A DNA stretch of 34,815 bases, taken from positions 1-34,815 of IMG/VR virus record IMGVR_UViG_3300027741_003327; one strand, 5' to 3'. Shown piece by piece: positions 20,570 through 28,560 of the stretch. The translations under genes were made by a program, and so were the position numbers. The notes under the pieces are model-generated. The model did not search any database. It was not told the DNA's origin and saw only the letters and a program-made list of their open reading frames with translations. This DNA is from a virus. Every line of letters begins with the position of its first letter. Position 1 is the stretch's first letter.

Positions 20570-21393
20570 TAGAAGTATCGTCCATTTAATCTAGGAAACC
20601 ATGCATCCCCAAAACCTTGGGGTGTTCGGGTTGCTTCATAGTCTAGTCTGATCTCACACCAGTATGATTTTCCCAGACCCAGTGCCAACGTCAATGCCAT
20701 ACTTTGATTACCAATAAATTGTTCAGCGCCTTGAATGATTCTGGCCAATTCCAACATATCAGAAACCGGGCGATATTCCACATTGCATTGATGTAATTCA
20801 CAGAAATCTTGGTGTTCTTTGGGTGTTCCCACAAAGACAGCCATTGTTTCTAAATTATAATTGTCGATCCAATCAGTCCACTGTGGATTGACCATGGAAA
20901 TATTATAATGCTCTCGTTTAATGTGTCTACCAGTGCGATTAATAACCACTGGTTTTCCGGGAATCACAATGGGATTATCCACGGTCAACCAAGGATCCAA
21001 TAATAGAGCTTGACGATGCTCATGAATATCCAAACCACACACCAAGGCATAGCATTCGGTGGCGTTGCCCGCCCAATCTTCTACCTTGCCGTTTCGTCTA
21101 GCCCAAAATTTATGGTGATTTCTGAGATCATATGAAACTGGTTGATTCTCCCATATTTGGAGATTGTTTATATATGGCTGTTTTTCTAACAGTGGCCATA
21201 TAAAATCCAAGTCTCGTTGGGTGTATCTACCAGCATGGCATCCTGCATCACCTCCGCCCCACATGGCTCTGGCAATATTGTCCATGCCATTGAGTTCCAC
21301 ATATAAGTCACCGCCTCCTAAAATTTTAATTACATTCAACGAGAGTACAGTATCCCCAAATGTACCTGCATGCAAAAAACTAAGATTAGACAT
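20569..21393 (-). CDS. GT-B-type glycosyltransferase (family 9/heptosyltransferase-like), 274 aa
   Basis: Begins MSNLSFLHAGTFGDTVLSLN, the glycine-containing first loop of GT-B heptosyltransferase-like folds. GAEQFIGNQSMALTLALGLGK near the C-terminus resembles the donor-binding site of that group. ATG 21393 is preferred over GTG 21402 because GGAGG lies 8-9 bases before it. Shorter than full heptosyltransferases (about 320-350 aa). It would transfer a sugar to an unknown acceptor, possibly host lipopolysaccharide or a virion protein. Confidence 0.75.
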   Translation of the reverse strand: MSNLSFLHAGTFGDTVLSLNVIKILGGGDLYVELNGMDNIARAMWGGGDAGCHAGRYTQRDLDFIWPLLEKQPYINNLQIWENQPVSYDLRNHHKFWARRNGKVEDWAGNATECYALVCGLDIHEHRQALLLDPWLTVDNPIVIPGKPVVINRTGRHIKREHYNISMVNPQWTDWIDNYNLETMAVFVGTPKEHQDFCELHQCNVEYRPVSDMLELARIIQGAEQFIGNQSMALTLALGLGKSYWCEIRLDYEATRTPQGFGDAWFPRLNGRYF

Positions 21394-21394
21394 A

Positions 21395-22201
21395 TTATGC
21401 ACCTCCCGTCAACCATAATTTGGGAGTATTATTCCATAATGCATCGATGTCCACAAATGGATCACGTCCATCTTCAACCATGATATGAAATGCCAGACCA
21501 GGAATGGGACTAAACATCATGACGTCTGGGCTATCCCAGACTTTGCACAATGTATGGGTTTCGTCTTTGATACATATCCACTGAGCTGCAGCTTGAAAAT
21601 GCTCTCGATACTTGTCATAGATGGCGCGACTGGCCAGACAAGTATAGGTACTATGACGTACAGTGCGGTAATGGCGATATGGACCCAGCAATAGAATGCT
21701 GTCATAAATTTGGCGAGTATATCGCCAGATGTCATCATGTGGGTTAATAGCAATCATGTGCCCAGTATTGCCTTCTAGCTTGTCTACAGTATCAATCATA
21801 TCCTGAATAGCTTCGGGCTGATGAAGATAATCATCTTCAATATGATACCATAGATCAGTGGCGTGCTTTTCCACTTGATCGTATACGCGGTAACAGGTGT
21901 GACTGGGCCCAGTGCCATCCTCTACCGGAATAAATTCATTGGGAAACTTGCAATTAGACAGAATTGTCTTGAAATCTTGAATGGCTTCTGGACTACTATG
22001 ATCATCCAAAACCACCAATTTGACTTGATGATTGGTCACTTGGTTGATACTGTTGACCAAACTGCTCATGCAGTGATTGACCAGTTCATGTTTAGGAACT
22101 TTAATATATCGACCGCCATCCTCTTCGCCGTGTAACATATTGATTCTGGTACAGGTTCTTAACACAATTAATAAATTTCTGGAGTTATTTGTTGAAGTCA
22201 T
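21395..22201 (-). CDS. GT-A (family 2-like) glycosyltransferase, 268 aa
   Basis: First gene of the minus-strand operon. LLIVLRTCTRIN, then VKLVVLDDHSSPEAI and then YHIEDDYLHQPEA give the nucleotide-binding strands and the metal-binding acidic motif (EDD) of a GT-A fold. It is related in layout to the plus-strand 27049-27840 product (YIWHQEDDVEI). A promoter with TTGACT and TTAAAT sits just upstream at 22224-22252. The stop is one base before the next start. Confidence 0.8.
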   Translation of the reverse strand: MTSTNNSRNLLIVLRTCTRINMLHGEEDGGRYIKVPKHELVNHCMSSLVNSINQVTNHQVKLVVLDDHSSPEAIQDFKTILSNCKFPNEFIPVEDGTGPSHTCYRVYDQVEKHATDLWYHIEDDYLHQPEAIQDMIDTVDKLEGNTGHMIAINPHDDIWRYTRQIYDSILLLGPYRHYRTVRHSTYTCLASRAIYDKYREHFQAAAQWICIKDETHTLCKVWDSPDVMMFSPIPGLAFHIMVEDGRDPFVDIDALWNNTPKLWLTGGA

Positions 22202-22223
22202 AATTTCCTCTAATTATATGTAT

Positions 22224-22252
22224 ATTTAATCATATTTTGACGGTAAAGTCAA
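22224..22252 (-). promoter_or_regulatory. Promoter of the minus-strand glycan operon, with an inverted repeat
   Basis: On the minus strand, -35 TTGACT (22252-22247) and -10 TTAAAT (22229-22224) are 17 bases apart. The inverted repeat TTGAC-N6-GTCAA at 22237-22252 covers the -35 and could be an operator. The divergent gene at 22303 has only weak elements (TTGTTG near 22262, GATAAT at 22286). Confidence 0.62.
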
Positions 22253-22302
22253 GTTATGTTTTTGTTGCGTTGCACATAAATAATAGATAATAAGGAGCAT
22301 AT

Positions 22303-22713
22303 ATGTTGGCCGATTTGGTGGCATCTCTTTTTAGCTATGCTGTGCTCCTGAGTGGGTTATCCGGGGACGTACCTCCTTTCCTAGAATTCCAACCCAAAGA
22401 ATTTTTCATAACCCATGCTTGTGGTGGATCTCCTAATTGTCATGCTGTGGGGTGGTATCCGGCCACCGGTGGTGATACTATATATCTGCTAAACACATTG
22501 GATTTGGAAAATCCAATTGTTGACAGTATCATTGTACACGAATCTGTGCATTATCTACAGTTCAAACACGGAAAATATGCCAATAAAAGCTGTGCTAACA
22601 GTTTGGAACTTGAATATCAAGCCTATGGCGTTCAAAAAGAATATCTACTCCGCGAAGGTAATGTGGCCAACGGCGTTGGGTTGACCGCGATCTCAATGCA
22701 CTGCGAAGAATAA
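22303..22713 (+). CDS. HExxH-motif protein, putative metallopeptidase, 136 aa
   Basis: An N-terminal hydrophobic segment (MLADLVASLFSYAVLLSGL) may be a signal peptide or anchor. VDSIIVHESVHYLQFKHG contains H79-E80-x-x-H83, and SLELEYQAYGVQKEYL about 20 residues later offers a third, acidic ligand as in gluzincins. Four Cys residues suggest disulphides outside the cytoplasm. It may be an exported protease or a catalytically silent relative. An AAGGAG ribosome site supports the start. Confidence 0.75.
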   Translation: MLADLVASLFSYAVLLSGLSGDVPPFLEFQPKEFFITHACGGSPNCHAVGWYPATGGDTIYLLNTLDLENPIVDSIIVHESVHYLQFKHGKYANKSCANSLELEYQAYGVQKEYLLREGNVANGVGLTAISMHCEE

Positions 22714-22753
22714 TTCCAGCCCCTCTACCAACATTAAATAACTCTATACATAA

Positions 22754-22782
22754 TTGACTACGCAAGCGTGATCGCGTATAAT
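22754..22782 (+). promoter_or_regulatory. Sigma70-type promoter for rpoZ
   Basis: -35 TTGACT at 22754-22759 and -10 TATAAT at 22777-22782 with a 17-base spacer, 24 bases before the rpoZ start. The short leader contains CAAGGAGATGTT as ribosome site. Confidence 0.84.
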
Positions 22783-22806
22783 TTTTGTTTACGTCAAGGA
22801 GATGTT

Positions 22807-23007
22807 ATGTTTAGGTTTCCCATAGAAGAAAAAGAAAAAATGTTTGAAAATCGATTTATGCAGGTAATCGTTGCCGCCATGCGGGCACGTGAACTACGTC
22901 GCGGTAATCCACCAAAAATAATTAGTCGAAACGGTGCAGCAGTGACAGCACTTAAAGAAATTGAATTGGGCCATATCGGCGTTGAATACTTAGATAAAGT
23001 TCGTTAA
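22807..23007 (+). CDS. rpoZ: RNA polymerase omega subunit
   Basis: A 66-residue protein that lines up with the bacterial omega core. ENRFMQVIVAAMRARELRRG parallels [20 protein letters not shown] of E. coli, and AAVTALKEIELGHIGVEYL parallels TTVIALREIEEGLINNQIL. Omega clamps the beta-prime C-terminus, aids assembly and is part of the ppGpp site 1. The phage protein is shorter than the E. coli one (91 aa), lacking its C-terminal tail. It may replace host omega and change ppGpp response or promoter choice (inference). The start at 22807 follows AAGGAG; its own strong promoter lies upstream. Confidence 0.88.
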   Translation: MFRFPIEEKEKMFENRFMQVIVAAMRARELRRGNPPKIISRNGAAVTALKEIELGHIGVEYLDKVR

Positions 23008-23023
23008 TAGAGAGGAATATACC

Positions 23024-23263
23024 ATGTCTGAAAATAAGAAAAATCGTAGAGTAGCAGATCCATTCAAAACCAAAACTGGCAAAACCAGAATGGGGCCATT
23101 GAATCGTGAACAACTGATGAAATTTATTGAATCAGCATCCAAGCCCAAACATCGTGCCATGGCACAACGGGTCTATGACCGGAAATATGGGCATCTAGTT
23201 GTAGAAACTCCGGTGGTAGAGTCAGTGGATACCCAAGAAGTAACTCCCGAAACATCTAATTAA
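23024..23263 (+). CDS. Small basic protein of unknown function, 79 aa
   Basis: Lys/Arg-rich N-terminal half (KKNRRVADPFKTKTGKTRMG) and a helix (REQLMKFIESASKPKHRAMA), then an acidic, Val/Thr-rich tail. An AGAGGAATATACC ribosome site precedes the ATG. Follows rpoZ by 16 bases and is probably in the same transcript. Charge suggests nucleic-acid or ribosome/polymerase contact, which is only a guess. Confidence 0.72.
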   Translation: MSENKKNRRVADPFKTKTGKTRMGPLNREQLMKFIESASKPKHRAMAQRVYDRKYGHLVVETPVVESVDTQEVTPETSN

Positions 23264-23281
23264 TATAATAAGGAAAACAAA

Positions 23282-23470
23282 ATGGCATACGATATCAGAG
23301 CAGTAAAAATTGGCAAAGACATCAAACGTGCAACGTGCATGATCAAAGATAAACATGTGCGTGGAGAATTCTTGCGTAGCTATGTAAAAATCGCCGAAGA
23401 TGAAGGCAGGATGCGCAGTAGTCGCAATCGTGGAGATCGTGACACCAAGAGCACCGATGATGGTAAATAA
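23282..23470 (+). CDS. Small basic protein of unknown function, 62 aa
   Basis: Reads MAYDIRAVKIGKDIKRATCM and continues with a helix (RGEFLRSYVKIAEDEG), ending in a polar Arg/Asp-rich tail. An AAGGAAAACAAA ribosome site is clear. Third gene of the rpoZ run. Not recognised. Confidence 0.7.
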   Translation: MAYDIRAVKIGKDIKRATCMIKDKHVRGEFLRSYVKIAEDEGRMRSSRNRGDRDTKSTDDGK

Positions 23471-23492
23471 TATAGAGGAGGACATACCTACT

Positions 23493-23681
23493 ATGACCAC
23501 ACCAGCACCAAAGAAAAGTAAAAATCCATTTATTAACTTGGTTAATGAAGCAAACGCAGCAAAACATGTCCCAGTCACCGATGAAACCAAATTGGAGTTG
23601 ACTGTGCCTAAAGCAGCAAAATTAAAGAATCAAGTACAAATTAACAAACCTACCAAACGCAGCGCAGGTCGGGGTCGTTAA
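23493..23681 (+). CDS. Small basic protein of unknown function, 62 aa
   Basis: The ATG at 23493 follows a strong GAGGAGGA site 12 bases upstream. MTTPAPKKSKNPFINLVNEA is followed by an Ala/Lys-rich segment and a basic end, KPTKRSAGRGR. Likely disordered apart from a short helix. Last gene of the rpoZ run. Not recognised. Confidence 0.7.
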   Translation: MTTPAPKKSKNPFINLVNEANAAKHVPVTDETKLELTVPKAAKLKNQVQINKPTKRSAGRGR

Positions 23682-23707
23682 TAGACTTAAGTACTAGGTC
23701 AATGGTG

Positions 23708-23740
23708 ATACACGTGGATATAAATAATATCCATGTGTAT
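23708..23740 (+). promoter_or_regulatory. Hairpin spanning the start codon of the Ntn-hydrolase gene, containing a T4-late-type element
   Basis: ATACAC-g-TGGATAT (23708-23721) pairs with ATATCCA-t-GTGTAT (23727-23740) around loop AAATA. The start codon ATG 23733-23735 is inside the 3' arm. TATAAATA at 23719-23726 is an exact match to the T4 late promoter and would place the RNA start at about the ATG. No Shine-Dalgarno sequence is visible. Confidence 0.65.
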
Positions 23741-24596
23741 TGTACTAGGAAAATATTTTGAAGGTATAGGATGGGTCGGGGTCAAGAACCGTGATCGAAA
23801 CTATGTACCTACCATTTCATTCAAAAACAAATCTCTCAAAGACGGGCTAGAGATTATGTATTACGAAGATCAAGACACCAAGTATTGTGAAGGTATTAAT
23901 TCGCAAGGTGTTGCTATTATCGGTGCCAGCCTCATGGTCAAAGACGATGAAATGGAAATAAAAAGTAGAAAAAAGATTGGCACTGAAAATTCTGGCACCA
24001 AAATCAAACATGGGTTGGAACAAAGTACTGCAAAAGATGCTGTCAAAGCGTTGATTGATAAGAAATTAACAGGCAACACCTTGGTATTTGATCAAGAAAA
24101 TATGTATATTTTGGAAGGAGCATGGCGTCCTAACGAATACAAAACCAAGGGATATTCATACAAAGTACAACACATTCCGCATGATCAGGTTATTGCACGA
24201 ACCAATCATGGTGTGATACTTAAATGGACCGGGTATCAGCACACAGGTGAAAAAAAGCAAGATTTAAAAAGAATCAGCAGTGAAGCGCGTTTACTTGTTG
24301 CCAATTTTGTTGGACAACAATCCCAAGAACCTAATGAAATGCTTGATGGACTGACCATGAAATTCAGTGATAACCCACAACTCAATGGGCTTCGTACATC
24401 GACACAAGCATCCAAAATGCGCACAACAGCCCAGATCATGTTGATTCCCAGCGAAAAAACCTTGTATTTCAGACCAGTTCAAAGTAACATTAAATTTGAT
24501 TTTTGGGAATTAAATCACCCAGAACAACAGACTTGGGTAGAAGTATTAAGCAATCGCCCAGCCTATCAACATTTGATTGACCATTCTGCCAAATAA
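23733..24596 (+). CDS. N-terminal-nucleophile hydrolase (penicillin acylase/C45-like)
   Basis: A 287-residue protein starting Met-Cys2 (MCIVLGKYFEGIGWVGVKNR), the arrangement in which Met removal leaves Cys as nucleophile. The following KNRDRNYVP segment fits the conserved Arg/Asn-Asp region of cholylglycine hydrolase and acyltransferase (peptidase C45) families. GINSQGVAIIGASL and HVIART-like HDQVIARTNHGVIL fit the strands that carry the Asn and Arg of the site. These enzymes cut amide bonds such as those of N-acyl amino acids, homoserine lactones or conjugated acids. The substrate is unknown. The N-terminal Cys fixes the start despite the missing ribosome site. Confidence 0.8.
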   Translation: MCIVLGKYFEGIGWVGVKNRDRNYVPTISFKNKSLKDGLEIMYYEDQDTKYCEGINSQGVAIIGASLMVKDDEMEIKSRKKIGTENSGTKIKHGLEQSTAKDAVKALIDKKLTGNTLVFDQENMYILEGAWRPNEYKTKGYSYKVQHIPHDQVIARTNHGVILKWTGYQHTGEKKQDLKRISSEARLLVANFVGQQSQEPNEMLDGLTMKFSDNPQLNGLRTSTQASKMRTTAQIMLIPSEKTLYFRPVQSNIKFDFWELNHPEQQTWVEVLSNRPAYQHLIDHSAK

Positions 24597-24700
24597 AAAT
24601 TATCAAAAACATTCAAAGACTTATCTCGTAACAACAAATAATCTGTAGTTCTTCCATTTCAAAAATTTTTAGACCATTATCTACAAGGATAATTAATGGT

Positions 24701-25726
24701 ATGAAACCCACATTACATATCTTATCTAGCCCATACAGTACCGTAAATTTAAACAATAGAATGGATCCATTCTCCATCAGCACATTGAAGTTCATCGATT
24801 GGATGACTGACTTTGGCTGGAACTGTATTCATTATAGTGTCGCTGGCAGTCAAGTTAATTGCCAGCAAATCCAATGTTTGGATGTTATCGGCCCAGACAA
24901 CAATGATAACATTATGAAATACAATACTCGCGCAGCTCACGCAATTGGATTAAACAAAAAGCCCGGTGATATTGCTCTATGTTTTTATGGCGTGGCCAAC
25001 AAGGGCGCGGTTGATCCCCATCCCGATATCAGGGTTGTCGAACCAGGAATTGGATATGCAACTAGTGCGGTTTTTGCTCCCTATAGGGTATTTGTCTCCT
25101 ATGCCCAACAACATATGTACTACGGTGAACAAAATAAATTAATGTCCCCAAGTTGGTTTGATGCCGTAATACCTAACGGGTTTACCCCCACTGAATTTGA
25201 TTATAACCCAAACAAAGGTGATTACTTCCTGTGTTTTGGGCGTGTTATGGAAACCAAAGGCATACACTTGGCTATTCAAGCCACAGCCGCCACTGGTAAA
25301 AAATTGGTCATAGCTGGACCCGGATCTTTGAGTGATATGGGATATCCCAGTATACCAAGCCATGTTACCATGGTGGGTTTATGCGATGCAGAACAGCGTA
25401 GAGTATTGATGCGGGATGCCAACGCTATTATCGGGGCCACCTATTATATTGAGCCGTTTGGCAACATGGTAGTAGAGGGATATATGAGTGGCACGCCCGC
25501 TATCACCACTGATTGGGGAGCATTTGCTGAAACGGTGGTTCATGGTGTAACTGGATTTAGATGTAGGGAATTCAGGGAATTTGTACAAGCAATAAACAAT
25601 ATTGATCAGATTAATCCGCAAATATGCCGTGATTGGGCCATGGCCAACTATAGTGATCAAGTTGTCCATGAAAAATTTAATCAATATCTTGAAAAGATTA
25701 GTCAGTTGGATTTTTATAGACCATGA
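24701..25726 (+). CDS. Glycosyltransferase family 4-like, 341 aa
   Basis: GT-B enzyme. YFLCFGRVMETKGIHLAIQA and then KKLVIAGPGS are the typical donor-domain start (FGR-x2-x-KG and the following strand). IIGATYYIEPFGNMVVEGYM holds the E-x7-E-type motif, here EPFGNMVVE, that binds the nucleotide sugar. GTPAITTDWGAFAETVVHG completes the signature. It probably extends a glycan. ATG 24701 follows AAGGATAATTAATGGT. Overlaps the next gene by 4 bases. Confidence 0.9.
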   Translation: MKPTLHILSSPYSTVNLNNRMDPFSISTLKFIDWMTDFGWNCIHYSVAGSQVNCQQIQCLDVIGPDNNDNIMKYNTRAAHAIGLNKKPGDIALCFYGVANKGAVDPHPDIRVVEPGIGYATSAVFAPYRVFVSYAQQHMYYGEQNKLMSPSWFDAVIPNGFTPTEFDYNPNKGDYFLCFGRVMETKGIHLAIQATAATGKKLVIAGPGSLSDMGYPSIPSHVTMVGLCDAEQRRVLMRDANAIIGATYYIEPFGNMVVEGYMSGTPAITTDWGAFAETVVHGVTGFRCREFREFVQAINNIDQINPQICRDWAMANYSDQVVHEKFNQYLEKISQLDFYRP

Positions 25727-26490
25727 AAACCGCATTTATAGTCACTAGTAGTATTGAAGTCAACAATCAATATCCACTGAGTTACATTGGCACCAGAACT
25801 GCATTTACTGCTGATGAGAGACTACGGCAAACTGTCATGACTATTAATAGTCTGAATTTTTTGAGTAATTCAGACACGGTAATCTATTTGATAGACACCA
25901 GTGAAAATTACCAAGAGTATCTGGAATTTTTCAGGTACCAAGGGAATTTAAGATTTATCAGTGTCAAAGAAGAAATGCCAGAAATACACAATGAGGTTAC
26001 CACACATCCCAATAAAAGTAGGTGTGAAACGTTAATTATTAGCAATTTTTTAAGGAAATATGCCAAAGAATTGGATCAATTTGACTATTTTGTTAAATTA
26101 ACTGGCAGATATTCACTAGACACCACATTTGATCAAACTGTATTCAATCAAGACAATTTAGATAAGATGTTCTTTAAGACGACATGGAGCTGGGAATGGG
26201 TCGATGGTTGGGGAGATTCTTATCAGATGGTGGATCAACGTGCATATCAGGGTGATAATCGATTAAATCAATATTGCACGGGTGTGTTTGCATGGGGACG
26301 AGAAAAAACAGCATATATGCTAGAAATCTTTACTGTGGTGGCATCAATTTTAAATGTGCCAAGATTTATTCATTATGATATAGAAACTCTAATATATTAC
26401 TTTACTGGATCAGCCAGACATGATATAATAGAAACAACATGGCTGGTATGTGGTTGGTACGGTGCCGACGGGAAATTTTTTAGGTATTGA
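25723..26490 (+). CDS. Probable glycosyltransferase-like protein, 255 aa
   Basis: MKTAFIVTSSIEVNN opens with a strand; DTVIYLIDTSENYQEYLEF and FDYFVKLTGRYSLD look like the second strand and the acidic site of GT-A folds (K-L-T-G-R-Y is common in sugar transferases). GVFAWGREKTAYMLEI follows. It starts inside the end of the GT4 gene, so it belongs to the same glycan operon. Assignment rests on layout and context, without a firm D-x-D. Confidence 0.6.
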   Translation: MKTAFIVTSSIEVNNQYPLSYIGTRTAFTADERLRQTVMTINSLNFLSNSDTVIYLIDTSENYQEYLEFFRYQGNLRFISVKEEMPEIHNEVTTHPNKSRCETLIISNFLRKYAKELDQFDYFVKLTGRYSLDTTFDQTVFNQDNLDKMFFKTTWSWEWVDGWGDSYQMVDQRAYQGDNRLNQYCTGVFAWGREKTAYMLEIFTVVASILNVPRFIHYDIETLIYYFTGSARHDIIETTWLVCGWYGADGKFFRY

Positions 26491-26497
26491 TAATATT

Positions 26498-27046
26498 ATG
26501 AGTGTGACATTAATTATAGTTGATGATTTTTATTCTAATCCAGATGCTGTGCGAAATTTTGCACTATCTCAGGAATTTGGAGTGCGTGGTAACTACCCCG
26601 GATCAAGGACTCTGCCATTTTTGACTGATGATGTCAAGGAAGCAATACAAGATAAACTACAGTTTGCTGGTCCAGTCACTGACTGGTTAGAGCATAGTGG
26701 TTACACTGGCTGTTTTCAAATGACCACGGCCATTGATAGAACATGGATCCACAGTGACAGCTATAATACATGGGCTGGTGTATGTTATCTCACTCCAGAT
26801 GCGCCCTATACTGGCGGCACTGGGTTGTTTCGCCACAAAGCCACCGGTGAACACCGACGTGTCACAGATGATCACGAAGGATATGATTATACCAAATGGG
26901 ATTTATTTGATCGCATTGGTAACAAATACAACCGATTAATCTTGTACCGTGGTGATTTATTTCACGCTAGCTTGGACTATTTTGGGGATAATCCACAAAA
27001 TGGTAGATTGTTCCAGACATTTTTCTTTAACACGGCCAGAATCTAG
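26498..27046 (+). CDS. 2-oxoglutarate/Fe(II) oxygenase-like protein, 182 aa
   Basis: A double-stranded beta-helix protein. WIHSDSYNTWAGVCYLTPD has H85-x-D87, RLILYRGDLFHASLDYF has the distal His156, and Arg146 may bind the 2-oxoglutarate carboxylate. FYSNPDAVRNFAL near the N-terminus is common in this phage/bacterial family. It would hydroxylate a sugar, protein or small molecule; context inside a glycan operon hints at a glycan or glycoprotein. The start at 26498 lies 7 bases after the previous stop. Confidence 0.82.
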   Translation: MSVTLIIVDDFYSNPDAVRNFALSQEFGVRGNYPGSRTLPFLTDDVKEAIQDKLQFAGPVTDWLEHSGYTGCFQMTTAIDRTWIHSDSYNTWAGVCYLTPDAPYTGGTGLFRHKATGEHRRVTDDHEGYDYTKWDLFDRIGNKYNRLILYRGDLFHASLDYFGDNPQNGRLFQTFFFNTARI

Positions 27047-27048
27047 CG

Positions 27049-27840
27049 ATGACGTACAAGGTTTGTCAAGTCATATTTTCTGCAAATAGAGTAGAATATT
27101 TGACCAGAACATTAGAATCCCAAAAGTTTTTGGATTTCTCTGGATGTTCTGTTGATAAAATCTTTATTGATGATTTGCCTCTTAACCGCAATGATCGGTT
27201 GATCACTGATTTGGTACGCGCCTATGATTACCAAGAACTGTATTTGCATCCTGTAAACCTTGGACTTAGTGTAACTTGGACTGAATTCTGGAATTTGATC
27301 AGGGGTCGTGATTATGATTATATCTGGCACCAAGAAGACGATGTGGAGATATTGGAGCCTGTAAAAATTGTTGATCTGATCGATCTACTGAAATCTAACC
27401 CATCTCTTGCGCAGATAGTACTCAAACGCCAAGCTTGGTATAGTAATGAGTTGCCAACACAGGCATTGGCCGATGATATCATTGTTGACATCGGTAGAAT
27501 TGAAATTATGAATCAGCTGGTTTTTTCTCCCATGGCCAGTCTATATAGTATAGACCGAGTGCGGTTTGATTATAGTTCTTGGTATCGTGAGAATTATCCA
27601 GATACCAATTTACATTCTATTAATTTTAACGAAGGTATGATTGGTGTAGCACTTCATGGTGCTCAACAATTGATTCCAGCTCGTTTAAAAAATCCGGCTG
27701 GTCATAATCTTATAAATCACATTGGTGAATATTTTTCTGGTCGCCGTGTGCTGCCAGATGAACCGGGCTATCAGGCATTTGCTGGATATGATCCAGATAA
27801 AAAATATAATAGCCGTGATGGCAGCGAGTATCAATCATGA
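27049..27840 (+). CDS. GT-A (family 2-like) glycosyltransferase, 263 aa
   Basis: CQVIFSANRVEYLTRTLESQ is the first GT-A strand and loop, VDKIFIDDLPLNRND the second, and YDYIWHQEDDVEILEP the metal-binding acidic motif. The later LHSINFNEGMIGVALH segment resembles the base region. It starts 2 bases after the oxygenase stop and overlaps the next gene by 4. Donor and acceptor unknown. Confidence 0.8.
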   Translation: MTYKVCQVIFSANRVEYLTRTLESQKFLDFSGCSVDKIFIDDLPLNRNDRLITDLVRAYDYQELYLHPVNLGLSVTWTEFWNLIRGRDYDYIWHQEDDVEILEPVKIVDLIDLLKSNPSLAQIVLKRQAWYSNELPTQALADDIIVDIGRIEIMNQLVFSPMASLYSIDRVRFDYSSWYRENYPDTNLHSINFNEGMIGVALHGAQQLIPARLKNPAGHNLINHIGEYFSGRRVLPDEPGYQAFAGYDPDKKYNSRDGSEYQS

Positions 27841-28553
27841 TTGAATTTGATTGGTCTAAATTGACCCATGCAGAATTATATTCAATTATGTATGCCATTA
27901 CGCCAAAAGTAGAAAATAGGCAGTTGCTTCCTGAACAATTCCACCGCATCGCCGCCGCCAATCTGAGAAAATACTTGCCCATAAAGGTGGTAATGCAATA
28001 TAACAAAATAGTTCGACCAAGGCTGGTCTACATGGGCGGAGCATACTATCCCTCGTCTGATCAAGATGGTAAGAAATGTATAGAAATAAATTTCAATTAC
28101 GATCTATCAAGGGCTCCGCTGAATCTTACTCGATTGAGAATGCACAGAATTTCTGTGTTATTTGCCGATACCATGTTACATGAAATCATACACATGAAGC
28201 AATATCGCTCAAGAGATCACGAAGCAAACTCAAGTTACCCCAGCCAAGTTCCCAATCAGAAAAAACGAAATGAACAATCTTATTTGGGAAATCCAGATGA
28301 AATTGAAGCATACTCATTTAACATTGCATGTGAATTGCTTAGAAAATATAAATTAGATCAGCAAAAAGCATTGGAACATCTTGACTTGGAATATCGTCCA
28401 GCCAAAGATAACTTTAGCAAATATTTGAGAATTTTTGATAAAGATTACTCCCATCCTGTGATAATCAAATTAAAAAAATTAGTAAGATATTATATACCTC
28501 GTGCTGCATCAGTTGGCAAGCCATATACCAGATCAAAATGGCTGAATAATTAA
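27837..28553 (+). CDS. Zinc-metallopeptidase-like protein (HEIIH), 238 aa
   Basis: FADTMLHEIIHMKQYRSRDHE holds H115-E116-x-x-H119, with Glu in NPDEIEAYSFNIACELL as probable third ligand, the E-x2-x-A-Y pattern of gluzincin/SprT-like folds. The protein is basic at its C-terminus. Similar proteins occur in many T4-like phages; the target is unknown. It could be a prohead- or host-directed protease, but this is only an idea. ATGA overlap with the preceding transferase. Confidence 0.8.
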   Translation: MIEFDWSKLTHAELYSIMYAITPKVENRQLLPEQFHRIAAANLRKYLPIKVVMQYNKIVRPRLVYMGGAYYPSSDQDGKKCIEINFNYDLSRAPLNLTRLRMHRISVLFADTMLHEIIHMKQYRSRDHEANSSYPSQVPNQKKRNEQSYLGNPDEIEAYSFNIACELLRKYKLDQQKALEHLDLEYRPAKDNFSKYLRIFDKDYSHPVIIKLKKLVRYYIPRAASVGKPYTRSKWLNN

Positions 28554-28560
28554 AAAATAG

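Noticed and set aside
22275-22282. CATAAATA before the 22303 gene as a T4 late promoter
   Set aside because: One mismatch at the first base and a common AT-rich setting; too weak to list as a feature.
23222-23590. 122-codon minus-strand ORF with hydrophobic character across the small basic genes
   Set aside because: The plus strand holds three ORFs with good ribosome sites; Lys- and Asp-rich coding regions read backward give Phe- and Ile-rich false membrane proteins.
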